A stretch of 64,000 nt of DNA from Echeneis naucrates (lineage: Eukaryota; Chordata; Actinopteri; Carangiformes; Echeneidae): the NCBI RefSeq assembly GCF_900963305.1, contig NC_042521.1, forward strand, positions 2,065,614 through 2,129,613, written 5' to 3'. The position numbers were made by a program, and so were the translations under genes. The notes under the pieces are model-generated. The model did not search any database. It was not told the origin of the DNA and saw only the letters and a list, made by a program, of their open reading frames with translations. This document shows, piece by piece, positions 58,914-64,000 of this stretch (the first letter of the stretch is position 1; each line of letters starts with the position of its first letter).

Positions 58914-61418
58914 ATGAAATTATTTCTGTTGCTCCTCTTCTGTCACGTCTCATCTCCAGGTAAGAAAACATTTCCAGTCTTCACTTTGAGCTCTTTGCTG
59001 CAGCAGCAGATTGATTTGCTCCAAAAGCAGAGCAGGAAGAGTTTCTACAGAATGAATCATCAACAGAGCACACTTTTCTTGATCTGTTGAATCTGAATAA
59101 AAATTCAAATGTTCTGAAATGACAGTGAATTTATAGATATGGAAACTGTGTTTGTCCCACAGAAAAACACTCCCTGGAGTTTTTTACGACTTCATCTTCT
59201 GGAATCTCAAACTTCCCAGAGTTTATCGGTTCTGCACTGATTGATGGTGTCGAACAGGGTTCCTGTGACAGTGACAGAAAGAAGGTGGAAGTAAAACAAG
59301 ACCGGGCAAAGGAGGTTTTTAAAAATCTAGACTGGTTCTCAAAACAATGTGAAGTCCTGCCAACACTCTTCAAAGCCATAATGTATCAGACAATGGAGCT
59401 GTTCAACCAAACTGGAGGTAAAAATGTCTTATTTGTTATTGAGCTTCATGTTTTAGTGAAAACATTCTGATGAAGAAAAGTGAGTTTTTATAGTTTGGGG
59501 GACCCAAAGATGCCTCTTTCAATAAATTCTCTGTCTTCTGGGATTTTTTTAATCCAAACAATAACAAGAATGACACTTCCTGACGTGGCAGTGTAAGAAT
59601 TGCAGTCTTAGCAAGAGAATGATAAGCAGCAGAGAACAGAGAGAAGAGTATTTTTGGGAATGTGGGAGAAAGACAAGGTTCAGAGGACTTGTCTCTGTTT
59701 GTGTGTCAATATGAGAATCAGGTCATCTGGACCTGCTCTGGCGCCTAGCAAGTCAAAACAATAAGTAGAAGACATCTGGGTGCCAGGGAAGAGAATTACA
59801 CCACACACTGCAGAGGTCGTCTGTACATCTTTTGGAACTGCAGTCTGTTTTCTGTCTCTCTCTTTCTCAGGTGTCCATGTTTTACAGATGATAGCTGGCT
59901 GTGAATGGGAAGAGAAGACTGGAGATATTTTGGGGTTGTTGAAGTTTGAATATGATGGAGAAGACCTCATTTCATTTGACTTTAAGAATTTGAAATGGAA
60001 TGCTCTGAAACCAGAAGCTGCAAAGTTGAAATTGAGGTGGGATGCAGATGAAAGGGCTAATGAACAGCGTAACAACCTCTTCACTGTAGTTTGTCCTGAA
60101 TGGCTGAAGAACAATTTGATATATGAGAGGAGCAATCCACGGAGAACAGGTAGAAAATCCCTCCTTTGTTTTCCGTTGTGAAGGAAACTGTCAACTGTTT
60201 TCCACTCTCATCATGATATCTGTGGCATAACTGAAAATGGGGTTGAGTTTGAAGTGGCCTGATATACAAATGATCTTTTGTTGGTTTGGTCCATTTCTCA
60301 TGTTCCATCCCAGCAGCACTTTCAGGCCGAGAAGTTTTTCATACAAATTCTGGATATAAATTAAATCTTAGAAAAATTGAACTATTGGTGATTAAAACTG
60401 AAGCAAAAGAGTTTCCAATTAAAAATGTTCCATTTAAGATCTCTAGGTCTGCTTTAGTTTATCTTGGAGTGCATCTAGCTGACACTTTAGTTCATCCCTT
60501 TCAGAAAAATGCTCTTTTAAATGATTTGGAGTGATGGTCCCTCCTTCATGTTTTCTGTGGCTGTTTGGATTAAGGCCACCTTTTTATATAGATTCCAGTA
60601 CATACTGATCTTTCTCTCCCTGCAGACCGTCCCTCAGTGTCTCTCCTCCAGAAGTCTTCCTCCTCTCCAGTCAGCTGCTTCGCTACAGGTTTCTACCCGA
60701 ACAAAGCCGTGTTGTTCTGGAGGAAAGGTGGAGACGATCTCCATGACAACGTGGAAGAAGGACAGATCCTCCCCAACCCTGATGGAACCTTCCAGAAGAG
60801 TTCAGACCTGGACCTTTCATCAGTCAGACCTGAAGACTGGGGGAAGTATGAATGTGTGTTTCAGCTTGATGGACTGAATGATGACATCATCACCAAACTG
60901 GACCAATCAGGGATCAGGACCAACTCAGGTAAGAGTGAAATTATCTGATCTGAAAATCTTAATCCTTAATTCTGGATTAACAGCATGTTACTGATTTACT
61001 GTCATATCTGTCATCATTTAGTTAGTTAGTTGTGATAATATTGTGACAGTCATTCATAACATCTTCAGTGTCAAACTGTAAATGTTCTGCTTTAGTTCCA
61101 GTTCCTCCGTCAGAGTTTCCTGTTGGTCCTGTTGTTGGAGGTGTTGTTGGACTCCTGCTGCTGACAGCCTGTATCTGTGGACTCCTCATCTGGAGGAGGA
61201 GAGTCCATGGTGAGAAAAAAGATGTTTTTATTCATCATGATGGGTGAACATGCAGGTTAGACACAGAAACCAGAAACCTTTACTGTCAGTAAATCAAACC
61301 TCAGCTTTACTTTTCAACCAGTGAGAGATATGAAACATATAAATATAAAATTAATATGACACTTTTTTCCATTACAGGTTACCAAAGGGGACTAGAAGTG
61401 GACACAGAACTCGAGTGA
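58914..61418 (+). CDS. MHC class I gene 10 (short-alpha1 type), complete
   Basis: Exons: leader 58914-58959, alpha1 59163-59417, alpha2 59871-60149, alpha3 60626-60928, connecting/TM 61096-61209, tail 61378-61418; 345 codons plus stop. Leader MKLFLLLLFCHVSSP. Alpha1 EKHSLEFFTTSSSGISNFPE, 255 bp as in genes 5 and 9. Alpha2 keeps both cysteines (AGCEWEE, VVCPEWL). Position 7 is F, 143 is not T and 171 is N, so canonical anchoring is lost. Alpha3 has a private D to G change in the RKDGDD loop (RKGGDD), near the region that contacts CD8 in other class I molecules. Tail YQRGLEVDTELE differs from gene 9 in its last residues. IRF-like CCAAAGTGAAAGT at 58846-58858, 56 bp before the ATG. Confidence 0.91.
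60275..60612 (+). mobile_element. L1-like LINE fragment in gene 10 intron 3
   Basis: Third copy of the intron 3 LINE fragment, closest to the one in gene 9, ending at the alpha3 polypyrimidine tract. Confidence 0.72.
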
Positions 61419-62110
61419 AGTTACTGTGACATTAATCCAAAGTTTAAATCAATCCAATCATATATTATCTGTTAGATTAAGACACACTCACACGTTGTGT
61501 TCACATCTAAAAGTGAAAAGATCTGAGTTGATCTACATAAATAATGTTGCACTTTATTTAAAAATGACTTCTTTTTCACCTTCTGTTTTGTTTCATTATC
61601 CATCTCTGCTTTAAGGAGCTGATCTTTTTAAATGAAGTACAAATGTGATGTGTGTGTGTTCCAGATGAGCCCCGTTTATCATCAGGAAGGAGTTTGTCAT
61701 TATGACGCTCCACCTGTTTCCTCCTGATGACCTGAAGTCTTCTGAAAGTCATTCCAAATGTAAAATGATTGTTTGTTCTTTGTCTTCTTGTTTTCTGAGC
61801 AGCACTTTGGCTTTCATAATCTTTGAAAAGCAGTTTTAATTAACAGACCTTTTGTGGCCTTTTGTTAGCACTCTGTTACACAGACCGGCTTCTGACAGCA
61901 GTTTCACTGTTACTCCAACACCATTTTTTTCTTTGTGTGTCTTCCTGTGTGTGTTACCTGTCAGCGGCCCGGCTCAGCACCAGTTACCTGACAGCTGTTC
62001 CTCATTCAGCTCATTTTTAGGTCCTGGTTCCTCGTACACTTCTCCTGATCATCTGATTGTGGTCTTTACTTCCATGACTGTTGTTGTATCACCACATACT
62101 CAATAAAGAC
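61419..62110 (+). other. Gene 10 3' UTR and downstream DNA
   Basis: Follows the gene 10 stop. An AATAAA at 62101-62106 after a C/T-rich segment (61960-62060) could end a long 3' UTR or belong to an interspersed repeat. Confidence 0.45.
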
Positions 62111-64000
62111 TCTTTTGTCCACAGTCCTCCTGATGTCGAGGGGTGACATTCATCAGTCATCCTGTCACACACTAAAAATATGATGTGATTTAAACAGCTG
62201 TCCAAGACTGATTTATTTCCTTGTGCGGGCCTTTTTAGTTTCACTGGAACTTTGGACTTCTTTATGTTGCCTAACTGGTGTAATAATTAATATAAGAACA
62301 GAAAGGAAGGTGTCCAAAATTCTGTCAGGCAGGACTTTTATTTTCTTTTTCATCATCTCATCTTTCAGCATTTGGCTGAATGTTTGGTTTAAACCCTGAA
62401 AAAAAAAGTTGGTATCATCACATGTAAAGAATTGTGCAACAAAAAAAGAAACTACATTGATGCGGGTGATGTAGTCACAATTCCACGAGTAATCCTGTCA
62501 CTCCTGGATGGAATTCACGAATTCTTCACGAACACATTCATAATTGTCTCCGAAGCTGAAAGTCTGCCTGAATCTGAAGGGTTTGATGAGTGAGATGGAT
62601 GCTGGATGATGTGTGTTCCTGACGTTACCACCAGAGAGCAACATAACTCTGAATCCTGGATCAAGTGAGAGAAACCTCCTTCAGAGTGACACAGAATCAT
62701 ATGAATGGTACAGAATGTGATGTATTCATATCATGATGCATTCAGACGCTCTGAATACTTTCACCACAAAAAGGAAGTGGGTTTCCTGGAAGGAGGAGCA
62801 GACACGTCAACACCAAAACATCAAGTTTCTGCCAAGTAAAAAAACTCAGATGACCTCAGTAACAGAGAGACGTCGGAGTTATTCAGTCCTTCATTGTTTG
62901 TCATTTTCTCTGGTCAAATAAAAACTTACAGATTTAGATCTTCTCTCTTTTTCTCGTCTTCACTGCAGCTTTAAGTTCATTCATTAACGTCTGAAACTTG
63001 ATCTAATTTTTCCGCTCCGTCCTCTTGGAGGTCCACCTGTGTCTGGAGATCCTGGTCCTGAGGAGGACCATCAAGGATCTGATTCAGGAAAAGACTGGAA
63101 ATGCTCTGTACCAGTATGTACCTCAGACTGGATCAGATCCGTCGAGACCCTGCTGGGCTGATTGTTCCAGTTCGTCGTCACCCACTTTGGCTTTAATGGA
63201 ATAAATAACTGGACATTATTCATCATGTTTATAGTTAAATGTTGAAGCAAGCACAGAAAACAGAGGCCTCTTTATTTATTACATATATTATTTATTATTT
63301 ATGTTTCATGTCCAACATTTGAAGTGAAAGAAAGCACTCAGTTAATTGGAACTGTGAACAGCAACAACAATAAATGTTTTATGATTTCATACTTTGAGAA
63401 GCAGCATCTTCACAGGAAAGACAGATGTCAGACTCTCTCCCAGACAAACAGACAGAAATTTGAATCAATCAATATCCTTGTCATTGAGTAAAGTCTACTT
63501 CAAGTTCAGTCATTCTCTGGGGCGCCTGCAGCTGGCTGCTCATTTTGTCCAGGGGAACTCCGCTGACCCCTGAGCCGCTGCCAGTGATTGTCCTGATGCA
63601 AATCAGGAGGGGGAACCAATTCATCGGCGCACAATTCGATTAGACATCTGCATATTGAGCATCTGCACCCCAACAAAATCTGCCGATACGTCCCCTCCCT
63701 CCCTCTGCTGCCCCCACATACACGACCCCGGGGGCAGCCTGTGTCACCGTCTCCCCCGTGTCTCCCCCTCTTGTCCCCTCCTGACCCTGTCAGGCCCAGC
63801 CACAATACCTGACCCCGCCCCAGAGACGGGACGATTGGAGTTCAAGGTAAATGTCCCTTTCTCTGCATCCGTCTGCGGGCTGCCCTGCCTGGCCCCTGCC
63901 TGGCCCCTGCCTGGCCCCTGCCCGGCCCCTGTCCAATAATCACATGCACCGCTCTTTTTTTGAAATACTTTCTCACACACAGAAGACATGACTTCGCCTC
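62111..64000. other. Right-flank DNA, no recognised gene
   Basis: An open stretch at 63007-63198 after a CCTCTTGGAG acceptor-like site reads VHLCLEILVLRRTIKDLIQE; it has no start codon and I do not recognise it. From 63500 the DNA becomes GC-rich with an 11-bp CCTGGCCCCTG repeat (about four units, 63885-63930). Open frames on both strands there look compositional. Confidence 0.4.

Noticed and set aside
63655-63989. Overlapping open frames on both strands at the right edge
   Set aside because: GC-rich, Pro/Gly-rich composition with an 11-bp repeat; no splice or domain support.

Overview
The window is vertebrate genomic DNA with many GT-AG introns, AT-rich intergenic DNA and teleost-type repeats (a Rex3/RTE LINE, L1-like fragments, SINE-like tails). 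The gene families point to a percomorph-type teleost. Everything here comes from reading the sequence; exon borders were set by splice consensus, reading-frame phase and agreement between gene copies.

Layout. (1) 1-1678, minus strand: the 5' end of a vertebrate chitin synthase (chs1), running off the left edge. (2) 1.7-6.3 kb: spacer. (3) 6298-~9750, minus: a complete seven-coding-exon slc39a7 (ZIP7, intracellular zinc transporter), a well-known neighbour of the MHC. (4) 10.3-61.4 kb: an expanded MHC class I heavy-chain cluster of U-lineage type. It has nine loci with alpha1, alpha2 and alpha3 exons (genes 1, 2, 4-10), one locus lacking alpha1 (gene 3), and several relics of leader and alpha3 exons. 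Gene 7 is on the minus strand; the others are on the plus strand. (5) 61.4-64 kb: no recognised gene.

How the class I genes relate. Leader, alpha1 and alpha2 exons differ strongly between loci. The ~300-bp alpha3 exon is almost identical in all ten, although the introns on both sides are unrelated. Behind alpha3 sit four different transmembrane/tail cassettes. Gene 2 alone keeps every canonical peptide-end anchor residue and alone has a clear ISRE plus CRE/X2-Y promoter, so it is the classical candidate. The others have altered grooves and look non-classical.

The cluster grew by several rearrangements: a ~6-kb tandem duplication (24.8-30.8 and 33.3-39.2 kb), an inverted duplication (19.6-21.85 and 40.6-42.9 kb), and repeated blocks around genes 8, 9 and 10. 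Many breakpoints fall in or beside the alpha3 exon. Mobile elements mark several steps: an internally deleted Rex3 in gene 2 intron 2, L1-like fragments next to the alpha3 acceptor of genes 5, 9 and 10, a CACTA-like MITE upstream of gene 8, and a retroposed insert upstream of gene 7.
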